Source: Tunturiibacter empetritectus
GTDB taxonomy: Bacteria > Acidobacteriota > Terriglobia > Terriglobales > Acidobacteriaceae
DNA length: 64,000 bases
NCBI RefSeq assembly: GCF_013410875.1
Contig: NZ_JACCCU010000003.1
Span: 186,001 to 250,000 of the forward strand
Direction: 5' to 3'
In this document: positions 25,435 to 35,185 of the stretch, piece by piece
How the letters are laid out: each line of letters begins with the position of its first letter
How positions within the stretch are numbered: the first letter of the stretch is position 1
Program-made: the position numbers and the translations under genes
Notes under the pieces: generated by a model
What the model saw: only the letters and a program-made list of their open reading frames with translations
The model's database searches: none
Told to the model about the DNA's origin: nothing

Positions 25435-26467
25435 CTACTGAGTAATCGTCGGGGCTGGCGTCGCTGCTGGCGCGGGCAGCGGTCGCCGAGCTTCGTCCGC
25501 TCCGGGTACAGGTGCGGCTCCGTTCATCGTCGTAGGTTCCCCGGGTATCACTTCTACCGCTGCATCTTTCGGAGCTTTGAAACGCCCGTCGGTCAGGTAG
25601 GCCACCACAAACCCAGCCGCAACCTCCGGATTCAAAACCGCAAGCGGCACAACGTACTTCTTCGACTTCACTACCGCCTCCAACACCCCATCGATCGGAT
25701 GGCTGCGCTTGATGCTGCCCGGCACCTGCGGAATCATGAACGTGGAGAACTTCAGATCAGGATGCTGATCGGCGTACTTCGTAAGCGATCGCGCCACCTG
25801 CTTCGGCGTCGTAATCCCAAGATCGGAAAAGATATTTCGATGCACACTGTGCGGATAGTAAACATCGAGCAAAGTCCGCGAGAAGTCTGCACAGTTGTGA
25901 AACAGCAGGTTGAAGTGCCCGGTATTCCGGCTGTCGTTGAACCGGTTCATGAACTCCTCGTCTTCTTCCGCAGTCGTCTGAATCTGAAATCCGTAGATCC
26001 TGCGATCGTAGGACGCACCGACAAGCTGCGTCCACTCGCCCCCCGGTGCTTCGCCGACCTTCTTGCCCTTCTCAACGTCGGGTGCCAGCTCCAGTAGATG
26101 ATCGCGTCGATACTGATCGCGCAACCTCGCCCTCCAGTGGCGCATCTGCAGTCTTCGGAACGTCTTCTACATGCTCAACCGCATAAAGGTAAGGAACCAG
26201 CGGAATGGCCAGCCAGTCGTAGCCGTCGATCTTGTGATAGCGGCTGATCACCGCGCCAGGCTCGCCAGCGTGACACGGCCTCAGCACCGTCGGCGACTCG
26301 GCGCAGATGTGGTTCAGGTAGATCGCGGCATGCCCTGTGGGGTTGAATGCCCCGAACTCGCCATAAGGCTCTTCCATCAGCAGCGCCGCGTCCGCACGAG
26401 CCCAGACTCCACCCATCGCCAACACCAGCATTGCAAGCGTCGTTAGTCCGGCGCACCACTGTCTCAT
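25435..26467 (-). pseudogene. Frameshifted permuted-papain-like (DUF4105/YiiX-like) secreted protein
   Basis: Two overlapping minus-strand frames give one protein when joined. The first (from ATG 26467, signal peptide, then GHAAIYLNHICAES) covers the N-terminal part and closes at 26072. The second runs to 25435 and carries FNLLFHNCADFSRTLLDVYYP. The shift to the second frame is needed near 26110-26150, where the first frame's VARSVSTRSS tail gives way to LRDQYRRDHLLELAPD. One extra base would explain it. GHAAIYL and HNCADF are the expected histidine and cysteine blocks of a permuted papain/LRAT-like fold. It may be a true pseudogene or a sequencing error. The C-terminus is proline/alanine-rich. 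Confidence 0.72.
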
Positions 26468-26611
26468 CCGAATCCTCTCTGCGGCTGCTCGATTCGATAA
26501 AGCCTCATCGACCCAAACCCCTATTTTCTCAGACAAGTTGCGCAGGTTCTCGCAGAGCTATTTGTGAAAAGGGGTTAGAGGTCGAATAGTGCGGCCGAGT
26601 TGTAGATTCAA

Positions 26612-29600
26612 CTAGAAAGAGACACGCGCTCCGAATTGAAACTGCCGTGGATCGGACGAGGCGGTTGGCGTGCCGGCCGCGGTGTAGAGCAGGTTCACAT
26701 CAAGCGTGTTGTTCTTGTTGATCAGGTTGAAGACATCCGCGGTAACCTGCAGCGCAATCTCATGCGAAAACGTGAACGCCTTCGCGATTCGCAGATCCGT
26801 GAACACCGTGTACGGTTTTACTCCAACATTGCGGCCGAGATTGCCTGCGAAGTAGCTGCTCGCCGGGCCTGCGTCTGCAGGCGCATCCGCATAGCAGGGC
26901 AGATTGAACGCCCCCGTCGGAGAGTATTTGGACAACACCGGCGCCGTGCCGCAACTCGTCGTCCCACTGCCAGGCGCGACCGCGTTCGGCCTGTCTGTCA
27001 GCGGATCGAAGTCGAAGTTTGTATCGCTTCCGGTCAGGATGTTGAACGGCCGGCCCGAGGAGATCTCAAAGATCGGCGCCACGGTTACGCCGGAGAACGC
27101 CGCAGGAAAGAATCCCGAGCCGCCAAGATGGCCCGAGTTATAAACCCCCGACAGCACCAGGCGATGGCGCTGGTCGAAGGTCGAGGTGCTGCGCTCCGCA
27201 TTGGGCGCAAAGTTGCTCTGCGGAGCATCCGAGGTCGAGACCACGTCGGTCGAGTCATCAATCGCATGCGACCACGTGTAGCTTACGAGGAACTCATAGT
27301 TCGTCGAAAAGCGCTTCCTCAGGTTTGCGCTCAGAGCGTTATAGCTCGAGGTTCCCGTCGTCAGGTTGGGCGACATATCGCCGAACGGAACAGGAATACC
27401 CACGCCAAGCCCATCCCCGGCAGCAATCTCGCTAGCTAGCGCAACGCACTGTCCGCCGCCTACACTCGGATTCGCAAGAAAGGTCGCAAGCGAGGTGTTG
27501 AGCCCCGACCGGCGAAAGAAGTTGAGCAGCGCAGGAGTAACAAAGGGTCCCGTGGGGCCGACTCCGCAGGGATTAACCCCAGCCGCCGTTCCGACCGTCA
27601 GCGGGTTGGAGGTAGGGCTGGCAGTTCCAGGCGCCGCCGTCCCTGCCTTCACCGCGTTCACCGCATTACGCCAGTTGGCGACGAGCAGCTGTGGATTGAC
27701 CGGATTCACATTGACCGGACGGTTCAGGTGACGCCCACCGGTCGAATTAAACGCAACGTTCAGCGATAGATCGTGCCCGAGATCCTTCTCCACTCCAAAC
27801 GACATCTGCTGCACATACGGCGTCACATAGTGCAGGTCCGCAGGCAGCCCCGAGGGAAGAATCGCCAGAGGAAAACCCGCAGCCAGAAAGTTCTGATTGA
27901 CGAAGACGGAGTTCGAGTTGTTGGGATCGAACCGCTGCTGACTCGCAAGATAGTTGACCCCCGCAGCACTCGCGCCCAGGCAGTTCGGATTGGCCAGCGA
28001 TCCCTGAAACGCATTCGTCGCGTTCAGATTCAGCGGACTCGCCGCAGCATTTGGACTCGCCACACTGCAAGGCGACCCGCCGCCAAGAATCACCAGCGGC
28101 ACCTTGGTCGAATTGAAGCTCGTCGACTGCGACTCAAGATTTCCCGGAGCGCGATCGTAGAACAGCCCGTAGTTCGCGCGGACCACCGTCTTCGCATCGC
28201 CGCGCACGTCCCACGCAACTCCGATGCGGGGAGCGAAGTTGCTATCCTGCAGCCGAATGCCTTCGCGAATCCCATAGATCCTCTCAGCCGCATTCGTGTT
28301 GGAGTTCAGCGCAAGCTGCGTCGGGAAGGCCTCAATGTCGTACCGGATTCCGAGGTTCAACGTTAACCTGCTGGTAGCGCGCCAGCTGTCCTGCAGAAAG
28401 CCCCCAAGCGTCTTCAGGTCGTACTTGTACGTCGTCTGCCCAATGCCCTGCGCGAACGACTGTGGAATTCCCAAGCCATAAGCTTGCACCGGCGAGAAGC
28501 CCGGCAACCCCTCCAACAGTGGCGAAACATCGGTTGCGTTCAGAGCAGCGAAGGTATAGTCACCCCCGCCATAGAGCTGTCCCTGCAGCAGATTGATCGG
28601 GATATAGCGAAGATCAACGCCCGCCTTGAACGTATGGCCGCCGCGCGTGTAGGTAAAGTTGTCCTGCAGCTGGTTCTGATTCTCAATCCGGTCCACGACC
28701 GAAAACGGAGTCTTGCCAAAGTACGCATAACCCGGAATATTTACCGCCGCACTGTCACCGCCAGGCGCGTTCGTATTGGCGAATCGCACCGGGTGCCGCG
28801 CATATTGAAAGCGCAGCTCATTCACCTTGTTGTTGCCGATCAGGATCGTATGCTGCCCCGCAATCGCGACATCATGCAGACTCTGTGTCGCGGTGCGGGA
28901 GAAAGAGTTCTCGCCTATATTCTGGTTAGCCGCACTCTCCTCGATTCCAGTGATATAGCTGGGGCTCACACTGGCGTGCAAAACCAGCTGCTGATTGCCC
29001 GTCAGCTTGTGGTCGATGCGCAGCGAATAGACCTCGGTCTTCTCCGTCACAGGAAAGTTTCCGATCAGGCTGTTGAGCGGCGTAAACGAAGCAGGCGTCG
29101 GCTGGCCCGAGGTCACAAAGTTCCGGGGGCCAATCGTTGACTGCAAAAACGCAGGATTTTGGCCGGTCGTAGCCAGCGACGACCCAGATCCGACCAGGGC
29201 AATATACTGCTGAATCCCCGGAGTCGCCGCCGGAACGTTCTGCAAAAACGCCTGCTGCTCCGGCGTCCCCTGAATCGAAAGCGCGCCGCCCGGAACCCCA
29301 TAAAACCGGCTCACGTCGATGCTCGTCAGTCCAAAGTTGTTCGAGCCGATATCGGAAAAGCCTGTCTCCTGCCGCCGTGTAATCTCAGTTGAAAAGAAGT
29401 AAAACGTCTTATCGGGAACGATCGCGCCGCCAACGGTAAAGCCCGCCTGAACCCGCGTATACGCCGGCTGATTCACCGTCGAAAACGGGTTCGTCGCTTG
29501 AATGTAGCGATTGCGCAGGAAACCAAAGGCGCTCGCATGAGTCGCATTGGTACCCGATTTAGTTACAATATTTACCACGCCGCCCGAAGCCCTGCCGTAC

Positions 29601-30304
29601 TCCGCCGCAAAGCCATTCGTGATGATCTGAAACTCCTGCACCGCATCCTGCGAGACCGTCGACCGCGTGCCGCCGGAGATGTAGTCCCCCGCATCCGCGC
29701 CGTCAACGTTGATCGAGTTTGACCGCGCCCGCACGCCGCCAAAGTTCAGCCCCGAGGTCGGGATTGCTCCCACCGAAGGCGCAGCGTCACGCGCAATCTG
29801 CGAGTTCGTCAGCGTGAAGTTGATGTAGTTGCGTCCGTTCGTCGGCAGGTTGTCGATGCGCAGCTGATCGACCGTCGTGGACTGCGAACTCCGTTGCGTT
29901 TCGATAATATCCGCGCCTGAACTCACCGTAACGATCTGCGTCGTGCCCACCGAAAGGGACAACGGAAGCTCAGCCTGTTCGCCCGTCGTCAGAATCACGT
30001 TCTTGCTGATGTAGGTGTTGAAGCCTGTCGCCGTCGCTTTCACCGTGTAGGTCCCTGGAGGCAGCAACAAAAGCCGATAGTTTCCCTGTGCATCCGTAGT
30101 GGTCGAACGCGAGAAGCCCTTCGATTCATCCGTAATCGAAACGGCGGCATTCGGAATCACCGCTCCGGTCTGATCATGAACCGCGCCATTGAGCTGCGCC
30201 GTGGAGATGTTCTGAGCCTCGAGATCAGTGGAGAAAAAAAACACCAGAAGAAGAACAGCGGCCAGAGCGGTGAAACAGAAAAGCCGCGACTTGAAGTTGA
30301 ACAT
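26612..30304 (-). CDS. TonB-dependent transporter, Oar-like with carboxypeptidase regulatory-like domain
   Basis: A 1230-residue outer-membrane receptor of the type abundant in Acidobacteriota. After a signal peptide (ends about EAQN), residues 35-120 form a carboxypeptidase-regulatory-like (PF13620) domain (LNGAVHDQTGAVIPNAAVSI, then LPPGTYTVKA). A plug domain follows with LPTNGRNYINF, GVRARSNSINVDG and EYGRASGGVVNIVTKSG. The rest is the long beta-barrel, ending in an aromatic-terminated strand (FQFGARVSF). It likely imports large polysaccharide or protein fragments using TonB energy. ATG 30304 is chosen over 30397 because GGGGAG lies 8 bases upstream. No SusD-like partner or degradative enzyme is adjacent. 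Confidence 0.92.
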   Translation of the reverse strand: MFNFKSRLFCFTALAAVLLLVFFFSTDLEAQNISTAQLNGAVHDQTGAVIPNAAVSITDESKGFSRSTTTDAQGNYRLLLLPPGTYTVKATATGFNTYISKNVILTTGEQAELPLSLSVGTTQIVTVSSGADIIETQRSSQSTTVDQLRIDNLPTNGRNYINFTLTNSQIARDAAPSVGAIPTSGLNFGGVRARSNSINVDGADAGDYISGGTRSTVSQDAVQEFQIITNGFAAEYGRASGGVVNIVTKSGTNATHASAFGFLRNRYIQATNPFSTVNQPAYTRVQAGFTVGGAIVPDKTFYFFSTEITRRQETGFSDIGSNNFGLTSIDVSRFYGVPGGALSIQGTPEQQAFLQNVPAATPGIQQYIALVGSGSSLATTGQNPAFLQSTIGPRNFVTSGQPTPASFTPLNSLIGNFPVTEKTEVYSLRIDHKLTGNQQLVLHASVSPSYITGIEESAANQNIGENSFSRTATQSLHDVAIAGQHTILIGNNKVNELRFQYARHPVRFANTNAPGGDSAAVNIPGYAYFGKTPFSVVDRIENQNQLQDNFTYTRGGHTFKAGVDLRYIPINLLQGQLYGGGDYTFAALNATDVSPLLEGLPGFSPVQAYGLGIPQSFAQGIGQTTYKYDLKTLGGFLQDSWRATSRLTLNLGIRYDIEAFPTQLALNSNTNAAERIYGIREGIRLQDSNFAPRIGVAWDVRGDAKTVVRANYGLFYDRAPGNLESQSTSFNSTKVPLVILGGGSPCSVASPNAAASPLNLNATNAFQGSLANPNCLGASAAGVNYLASQQRFDPNNSNSVFVNQNFLAAGFPLAILPSGLPADLHYVTPYVQQMSFGVEKDLGHDLSLNVAFNSTGGRHLNRPVNVNPVNPQLLVANWRNAVNAVKAGTAAPGTASPTSNPLTVGTAAGVNPCGVGPTGPFVTPALLNFFRRSGLNTSLATFLANPSVGGGQCVALASEIAAGDGLGVGIPVPFGDMSPNLTTGTSSYNALSANLRKRFSTNYEFLVSYTWSHAIDDSTDVVSTSDAPQSNFAPNAERSTSTFDQRHRLVLSGVYNSGHLGGSGFFPAAFSGVTVAPIFEISSGRPFNILTGSDTNFDFDPLTDRPNAVAPGSGTTSCGTAPVLSKYSPTGAFNLPCYADAPADAGPASSYFAGNLGRNVGVKPYTVFTDLRIAKAFTFSHEIALQVTADVFNLINKNNTLDVNLLYTAAGTPTASSDPRQFQFGARVSF

Positions 30305-30462
30305 GCGTGTTGCTCCCCGTTGTGTCGGCAGCCCAGCCCCGTTGGCGACGGCCTGAGCGACAACTTTGACGACGCGATGTTCTACATGAATGACCATTCA
30401 GTACGCAAGAGGAAAGCGGCACGGGCGTCTTTATCTGAGCAATCACCTTCTACTTCAACCGC

Positions 30463-31215
30463 TCAATGACCTTGTTTTGTGGACTTTGTCTTCCCGGCTC
30501 CCATCACACCGCTCGCCGGCTCGCCGCCCCCAGCGCCGGCAGGGCAGAGATCAAGCAGCGGGCAAGCCCCGCACCTCGGATGGTTCTTCGTGCAAAGCTG
30601 CTGGCCGTGAATCTTGATCAACGAGTGGTGCTCGTCCAGCATCTCCGGCGGCCACTCCTCCGGAGCCATCTCCATCAACCGCCTCTCCGTCTCCCGCGCA
30701 TCCGCACTCTTGCTGACAAATCCCAGCCGCTGTGTCACCCGAAGATGATGGCTATCCACGCACATCGCCCGGCGCCGCAACGTACTGAAGTTCACCACCG
30801 CCGCGCTGGTCTTCACCCCTACGCCATCAAAGCGCTCCAGCCACAAGCGAATCTTGTCCGTGCGGTACCCCTTCAGAAAATCCAGCGAGAGCGATCCGCA
30901 GCGTCGCGTAATCTGCTCCAACGCGGTCTTCAAATTAATCGCCTTCGGTTCAGGAAACGTCACCGCCCGAATCGCATCTTCGATCTCCGGAAGCGAAGCA
31001 TCGCGAAGATTCTCCCAACTACCAAAGCGTTCTTCGAGATGACGGATCACCTCCAGCGAGATCTCCGTCTTCGTCCGCGACGACAGCATCGAGTAGATGA
31101 ACTGCTTCAGCGGATCCCACACCTCCCGCTCCTGTGGCCGGCCGTAGTGCGCCAGCAACCGGCGATGAATCTCCTCCAGACGTGTATCGGTAAACAGCGG
31201 CGCAGCCAGCATCAC
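30463..31215 (-). CDS. Endonuclease III-like DNA glycosylase with [4Fe-4S] motif
   Basis: A 250-residue HhH-GPD base-excision repair glycosylase. The helix-hairpin-helix and active site are FDGVGVKTSAAVV (Lys135) and VDSHHLRV (Asp154). The C-terminal iron-sulfur loop has the exact spacing C-x6-C-x2-C-x5-C (Cys208, 215, 218, 224). The SSRTKT block replaces the usual LLSQTT of Nth, so this belongs to a divergent Nth subgroup rather than standard endonuclease III. It removes damaged pyrimidines by inference. It is upstream of the TonB receptor on the same strand, but the gap is large. Confidence 0.88.
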   Translation of the reverse strand: MMLAAPLFTDTRLEEIHRRLLAHYGRPQEREVWDPLKQFIYSMLSSRTKTEISLEVIRHLEERFGSWENLRDASLPEIEDAIRAVTFPEPKAINLKTALEQITRRCGSLSLDFLKGYRTDKIRLWLERFDGVGVKTSAAVVNFSTLRRRAMCVDSHHLRVTQRLGFVSKSADARETERRLMEMAPEEWPPEMLDEHHSLIKIHGQQLCTKNHPRCGACPLLDLCPAGAGGGEPASGVMGAGKTKSTKQGH

Positions 31216-31302
31216 CCTGTAATTTTATTCCCTGGCGCTACGAGCCCTTTGAGAGAAGATTCGAGGAAGAGATGCCACAGCTTGCATGCGATCCAATGCA
31301 AA

Positions 31303-32223
31303 CTAGTTGCGAGTAACGCCGAACTCTCTCCCCGCTGCCGTCTGCAGCCCCCAGGCCATCCGCGGCGTATTATGCGCCATCCCCACGCGCCCATCCGGTC
31401 CCAGCAAAATAATCCCGCCATGCCCGCCCAGCCGATCGAAGAGATAATCGATCGCCGCATGCGCAGCCTCGTCAGGGCTGGCTCCAGCCGCCACACGATC
31501 CACCGCCCACTTGCCCAGCACCAGCTTCATAATCGGCTCGCCCCACCCCGTCAGCGACACCGCCGCCGAAAGATTATCCGCATAGCACCCACACCCTATC
31601 AGCGAAGAGTCCCCCACCCGCCCCGGCGCCTTATTCAACGTCCCGCCCGTACTCGTCCCCGCCGCGATATTTCCATGTCCATCGAGCGCCACCGCGCCCA
31701 CCGTATCGTGCGACTCAAGACTTCCTGAAAAGGTCTCATCCGGCAGGCCCGCCAGCTCATCAGCTTGAGCCTTATACAACCGCTCCCGCTCCCGCGGCAC
31801 CACCAGCTCCATGTTGTCGCACAGCGCCATGCCATGCTGCCGCGCGAACCTCTCCGCCCCGGTACCGACAAAGTACACATGCGGCGACTTATCCAGCACC
31901 AGCCGAGCCGCCCGTATCGGATTCCGCAGCCGCTCCACGCAAGCCACGCCGCCCGTGCGAAGATTCTCCCCGTTCATCAGCAGAGCATCCATCTGCACCC
32001 GGCCATCCTGCGTCAGAAACGATCCACGCCCCGCGTCGAAGGTGTCATCGTCCTCCATCACTGCGACAGCGGCCTCCACGGCATCCACCGCAGCAGCGCC
32101 TCGTTCCAGCAGAGCATAACCGGCAACCAGAGCATTCGCGATACCGGCTTCGTGAGCAGCGATGGCGTCGTCAGGCATCGCCCACGCACCGCCATGAATT
32201 AACAAAACTGGTTTCACACTCAT
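31303..32223 (-). CDS. Isoaspartyl peptidase / L-asparaginase (Ntn hydrolase)
   Basis: A 306-residue plant-type asparaginase/isoaspartyl dipeptidase (IaaA-like). It is made as a precursor that cleaves itself to expose a threonine nucleophile, here the Thr of ESHDTVGAVALD (around residue 175). Other hallmarks are LLIHGGAWA, DAVEAAVAVMEDDDTFDAGRGS, the glycine-rich GTSTGGTLNK, GRVGDSSLIGCGCYAD and GGHGGIILL. It hydrolyses beta-aspartyl peptides from damaged proteins. ATG 32223 is preferred because the longer frame (to 32280) would overlap the divergent KTSC gene. It has no signal peptide. Confidence 0.9.
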   Translation of the reverse strand: MSVKPVLLIHGGAWAMPDDAIAAHEAGIANALVAGYALLERGAAAVDAVEAAVAVMEDDDTFDAGRGSFLTQDGRVQMDALLMNGENLRTGGVACVERLRNPIRAARLVLDKSPHVYFVGTGAERFARQHGMALCDNMELVVPRERERLYKAQADELAGLPDETFSGSLESHDTVGAVALDGHGNIAAGTSTGGTLNKAPGRVGDSSLIGCGCYADNLSAAVSLTGWGEPIMKLVLGKWAVDRVAAGASPDEAAHAAIDYLFDRLGGHGGIILLGPDGRVGMAHNTPRMAWGLQTAAGREFGVTRN

Positions 32224-32254
32224 CGCATCCAAGTCTACGGGAGTCTTCCCCCGA

Positions 32255-32497
32255 ATGCCTTCCAGCGTCATCGCCGCCATGTCCTACAACGACGAAGGCC
32301 GAATCCTCACCCTCGTCTATCGCGGGAACCGGGGTGTCTATCGGTACTTCAACGTTCCGCCGGAGGAGTTTGCAGCATTTTGCGCAGCGCCATCAAAGGG
32401 TGTCTATCTCAACGAAGTCTTCAAGATAAAGCAATACCACTACGAACGCATCGCAAACCGTCAACTGTCCTCCCATCATCAACCAGGTGATTCATAA
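32255..32497 (+). CDS. KTSC domain protein
   Basis: An 80-residue protein that is almost entirely a KTSC domain (PF13619), a small beta-rich unit sometimes found at the end of lysyl-tRNA synthetases and single-stranded DNA-binding proteins. Diagnostic pattern: VIAAMSYNDEGRILTLVYRG, then VYRYFNVPPEEFAAF and SKGVYLNEVFK. Function as a stand-alone protein is unknown. It diverges from the isoaspartyl peptidase across 31 bases and is followed 21 bases later by the pyruvate oxidase gene, so they may share a message. Confidence 0.82.
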   Translation: MPSSVIAAMSYNDEGRILTLVYRGNRGVYRYFNVPPEEFAAFCAAPSKGVYLNEVFKIKQYHYERIANRQLSSHHQPGDS

Positions 32498-32518
32498 AAC
32501 AGACAAATGGAGTGCTCC

Positions 32519-34255
32519 ATGGCAAAGACAATCGCTGACCTGATCGTAGAAAGCCTGAAGAACGCTGGTGTAAAGCGCGTCTACGGCCTCCCGGGCGACT
32601 CGCTCAACGGATTTACCGACTCCCTCCGCCGCGACGGCACCATCGAATGGGTCCACGTGCGCAACGAGGAGGTCGCCGCATTTGCCGCAGGCGCCGACGC
32701 CCACCTCACCGGCTCCCTCGCAGTCTGCGCCGCAAGCTGTGGCCCTGGCAATCTCCATCTCATCAACGGCCTCTTCGACTGCCATCGCAATCGTGTCCCC
32801 GTGCTCGCCATTGCCGCCCACATCCCCAGCACCGAGATCGGCACCAACTACTTTCAGGAGACCCATCCGCAAAATCTCTTCAAAGAGTGCAGCCACTACT
32901 GCGAGATGGTCGGCATCCCCGAGCAGATGCCCCGCGTGCTCGAGATCGCTATGCGCACCGCCATCAACCTCTCCGGCGTCTCCGTCCTCGTGCTGCCCGG
33001 CGATGTCCTCCTCCACAAAGCCCCCGCCGATCACAACCTCGTTCCTATCAGAAGCGCAAACCCCGTCATCCGCCCCAACGACGACGAGCTGCGCGATGCC
33101 GCAGAGATCCTGAACTCCGCAGCAAAGGTCACCATCCTCGGCGGCGCCGGTTGCATTGGCGCGCACAAAGAATTGATCGCTACCGCCGAAGCCTTGAAGT
33201 CCCCAATCGTTCACGCACTCCGTGGCAAAGAGTACATCGAGTACGAGAATCCCTTCGACGTCGGCATGACCGGCCTGCTCGGGTTCAGCTCCGGATATCA
33301 CGCCATGGAAGATTGCGACGTCTTGCTCATGCTCGGCACCGACTTCCCCTATCCGCAGTTCTTCCCCAGCCACGCGAAGATCATCCAGGTGGACCTCCGC
33401 GGCGACCAGATCGGGCGGCGCACCAAGGTCGATCTCGGTCTCGTCGGCTCCATCAAGGACACCCTCTCCGCGCTCCTTCCCCTGCTCACCACAAAGACCG
33501 ATCGCGCCCACCTTGACACCAAGACAAAGGACTACAAAAAAGTCCGCGAAGGTCTGGACGAGCTGGCCGGCCCGGACGACAACAAGACTCCTATCCACCC
33601 GCAGTACGTCGCAAAACTCATCGACCAGTTAGCAGCCGACGACGCCATCTTCACCTGCGATGTAGGCACCCCCACCGTCTGGTCCGCCCGATATCTCACG
33701 ATGAACGGCCGCCGCCGCCTCCTCGGCTCCTTCTCCCACGGATCGATGGCCTCTGCGGTCCCGCAAGCCATCGGCGCACAAACGGCCTTCCCCACCCGTC
33801 AGGTCGTCACGCTCTCCGGCGACGGCGGCCTCGCCATGATGCTCGGCGACCTCCTCACCCTCCGCCAGCTCAAGCTCCCCATCAAGATGGTCGTCTTCAA
33901 CAACGGCGCTCTGGCCTTCGTCGAGCTCGAGATGAAGGCCGGAGGCATCGTCAACTATGCCACCGACCTCGACAACCCCAGCTTCGCCGATCTGGCCAAC
34001 TCCATCGGCATACACGGAGTTCACGTTGATAAACCGAACAACCTCGAATCTGCACTGAAGACGGCACTCGCAACTCCGGGGCCTGCACTGATCGAAGTGA
34101 TGGTCAATCGACAGGAGCTCTCCATGCCGCCGCACATCAGTCTCGACCAGATGAAGGGCTTCTCGCTCTACATGGCAAAAAGCGTCTTCAGCGGACGCGG
34201 CGACGAGATTATCGACCTCGCAAAGACAAACATCCTCCAGCGAATCCTGTCTTAA
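32519..34255 (+). CDS. poxB: Thiamine-diphosphate-dependent pyruvate oxidase/dehydrogenase (PoxB-like)
   Basis: A 578-residue PoxB-type flavoprotein, which oxidatively decarboxylates pyruvate to acetate and CO2 and passes electrons to ubiquinone at the membrane. The three domains of the family are visible: the N-terminal Pyr domain (YGLPGDSLNG, the catalytic Glu in VRNEEVAAFAAGA), a central FAD domain and a C-terminal PP domain (LSGDGGLAMMLGDLLTL, then VVFNNGALAFVELEM, the GDG-NN cofactor motif). ATG 32519 is chosen over 32507 because GGAG lies 6 bases upstream. The C-terminus has the helical ending typical of PoxB, which controls membrane docking. Followed by a palindromic element. Confidence 0.9.
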   Translation: MAKTIADLIVESLKNAGVKRVYGLPGDSLNGFTDSLRRDGTIEWVHVRNEEVAAFAAGADAHLTGSLAVCAASCGPGNLHLINGLFDCHRNRVPVLAIAAHIPSTEIGTNYFQETHPQNLFKECSHYCEMVGIPEQMPRVLEIAMRTAINLSGVSVLVLPGDVLLHKAPADHNLVPIRSANPVIRPNDDELRDAAEILNSAAKVTILGGAGCIGAHKELIATAEALKSPIVHALRGKEYIEYENPFDVGMTGLLGFSSGYHAMEDCDVLLMLGTDFPYPQFFPSHAKIIQVDLRGDQIGRRTKVDLGLVGSIKDTLSALLPLLTTKTDRAHLDTKTKDYKKVREGLDELAGPDDNKTPIHPQYVAKLIDQLAADDAIFTCDVGTPTVWSARYLTMNGRRRLLGSFSHGSMASAVPQAIGAQTAFPTRQVVTLSGDGGLAMMLGDLLTLRQLKLPIKMVVFNNGALAFVELEMKAGGIVNYATDLDNPSFADLANSIGIHGVHVDKPNNLESALKTALATPGPALIEVMVNRQELSMPPHISLDQMKGFSLYMAKSVFSGRGDEIIDLAKTNILQRILS

Positions 34256-34258
34256 GGC

Positions 34259-34440
34259 TGGCTTTCCGCCGGGACCGCTACGCGCGGTGCGGTCACTTCG
34301 TGACTTGTATATCCCTTCGGTTCGTGCTCCCGCTGGTCGCAAGAAAAAAATCCTCCCCCGACCAACGGGAGGATCAGGCGGAGCCGGTATACAAGTCACG
34401 AAGTGACCGCCGCCCGCGCAGGGCGCCCGTCCGGCAGGAC
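34259..34440. repeat. Modular palindromic intergenic element, copy 1
   Basis: Fills the gap between the convergent poxB and phosphatidyltransferase genes. Its right arm (TATACAAGTCACGAAGTGACC, then GCCGCCCGCGCAGGGCGCCC and GTCCGGCAGGAC, ending at 34440) matches the copy at 57680-57874. The left arm carries GGTCACTTCGTGACTTGTAT, with opposed CTCCCGCTGGTCG and CGACCAACGGGAG in the middle. Confidence 0.8.
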
Positions 34441-34449
34441 ACCGCTCAC

Positions 34450-35085
34450 CTACTTAGCCTGTGCGATCAGCTTTCTGCGCTCCGTCTCCACATACGTATA
34501 GCGAATGCGGTGAATCACCGTCAGAGTCGCAAACAGCGCCAGCACCCAAAGCGCAGGAGCCATCACGCCCCACCGGTTGCACAGCGCACCCAAAATCACG
34601 CAGACGATACGCTCCGGCCGCTCCATAAACCCAACCTTGCAGGTCCCAATCAGCGCTTCAGCCCGCGCGCGTGTGTAACTCACCATTACGCAAGCCGTCA
34701 TCACAAACGCCACCAGCCCCACATAAAACAAGCGGTTTCCGCGAGCATAGTAGATCAGCAAGCCAAAGAAGATAGCGACATCCGAGTACCGGTCCATCAC
34801 CGAATCGAAGAACGCGCCAAACACAGAAACCTGATTCGTCTTCCGCGCCACCCGCCCATCCACCATGTCGAAGACGCCGGCTCCGATGATGATCAGACCC
34901 GCATAAAGAAACATCCGATTGGCATTATTCGGCCGCGCAAATCCAAAGAAACACGCCGCGATGATGTTGATCACCAGGCCGATAAACGTCAGTGCGTTTG
35001 GCGAGATGCGGGTCAGCGCTAGGCCGTTCACGATCTTCTGCAGCAGCCAGCCGCTGCCTTTGCCGAATGCGCTTGTCCAGGTCAA
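34450..35085 (-). CDS. CDP-alcohol phosphatidyltransferase
   Basis: A 211-residue multi-helix inner-membrane enzyme that condenses CDP-diacylglycerol with an alcohol phosphate. The full signature D-x2-DG-x2-AR-x8-G-x3-D-x3-D is present in DMVDGRVARK to FDSVMD, giving the two Mg-binding aspartate pairs. Six hydrophobic segments can be counted. The particular alcohol cannot be decided; the arrangement resembles phosphatidylinositol-phosphate synthase or a PgsA-like protein. It shares strand with greA, 100 bases upstream. A palindromic element flanks its 3' end. Confidence 0.85.
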   Translation of the reverse strand: MTWTSAFGKGSGWLLQKIVNGLALTRISPNALTFIGLVINIIAACFFGFARPNNANRMFLYAGLIIIGAGVFDMVDGRVARKTNQVSVFGAFFDSVMDRYSDVAIFFGLLIYYARGNRLFYVGLVAFVMTACVMVSYTRARAEALIGTCKVGFMERPERIVCVILGALCNRWGVMAPALWVLALFATLTVIHRIRYTYVETERRKLIAQAK

Positions 35086-35185
35086 AAAGCAAATCCTCCG
35101 GGGCCGATCCCCGTCTCTACCGCTTCCTTGTTATCACACTGAGTTCACATCGGCACACGTGCGCCACGTCTGCGATGCCGTGCGT

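Noticed and set aside
34300-35022. 240-residue plus-strand frame over the CDP-alcohol phosphatidyltransferase gene
   Set aside because: It is antisense to a gene with a full catalytic signature and starts within the palindromic element. Its composition is basic and low in hydrophobic residues.
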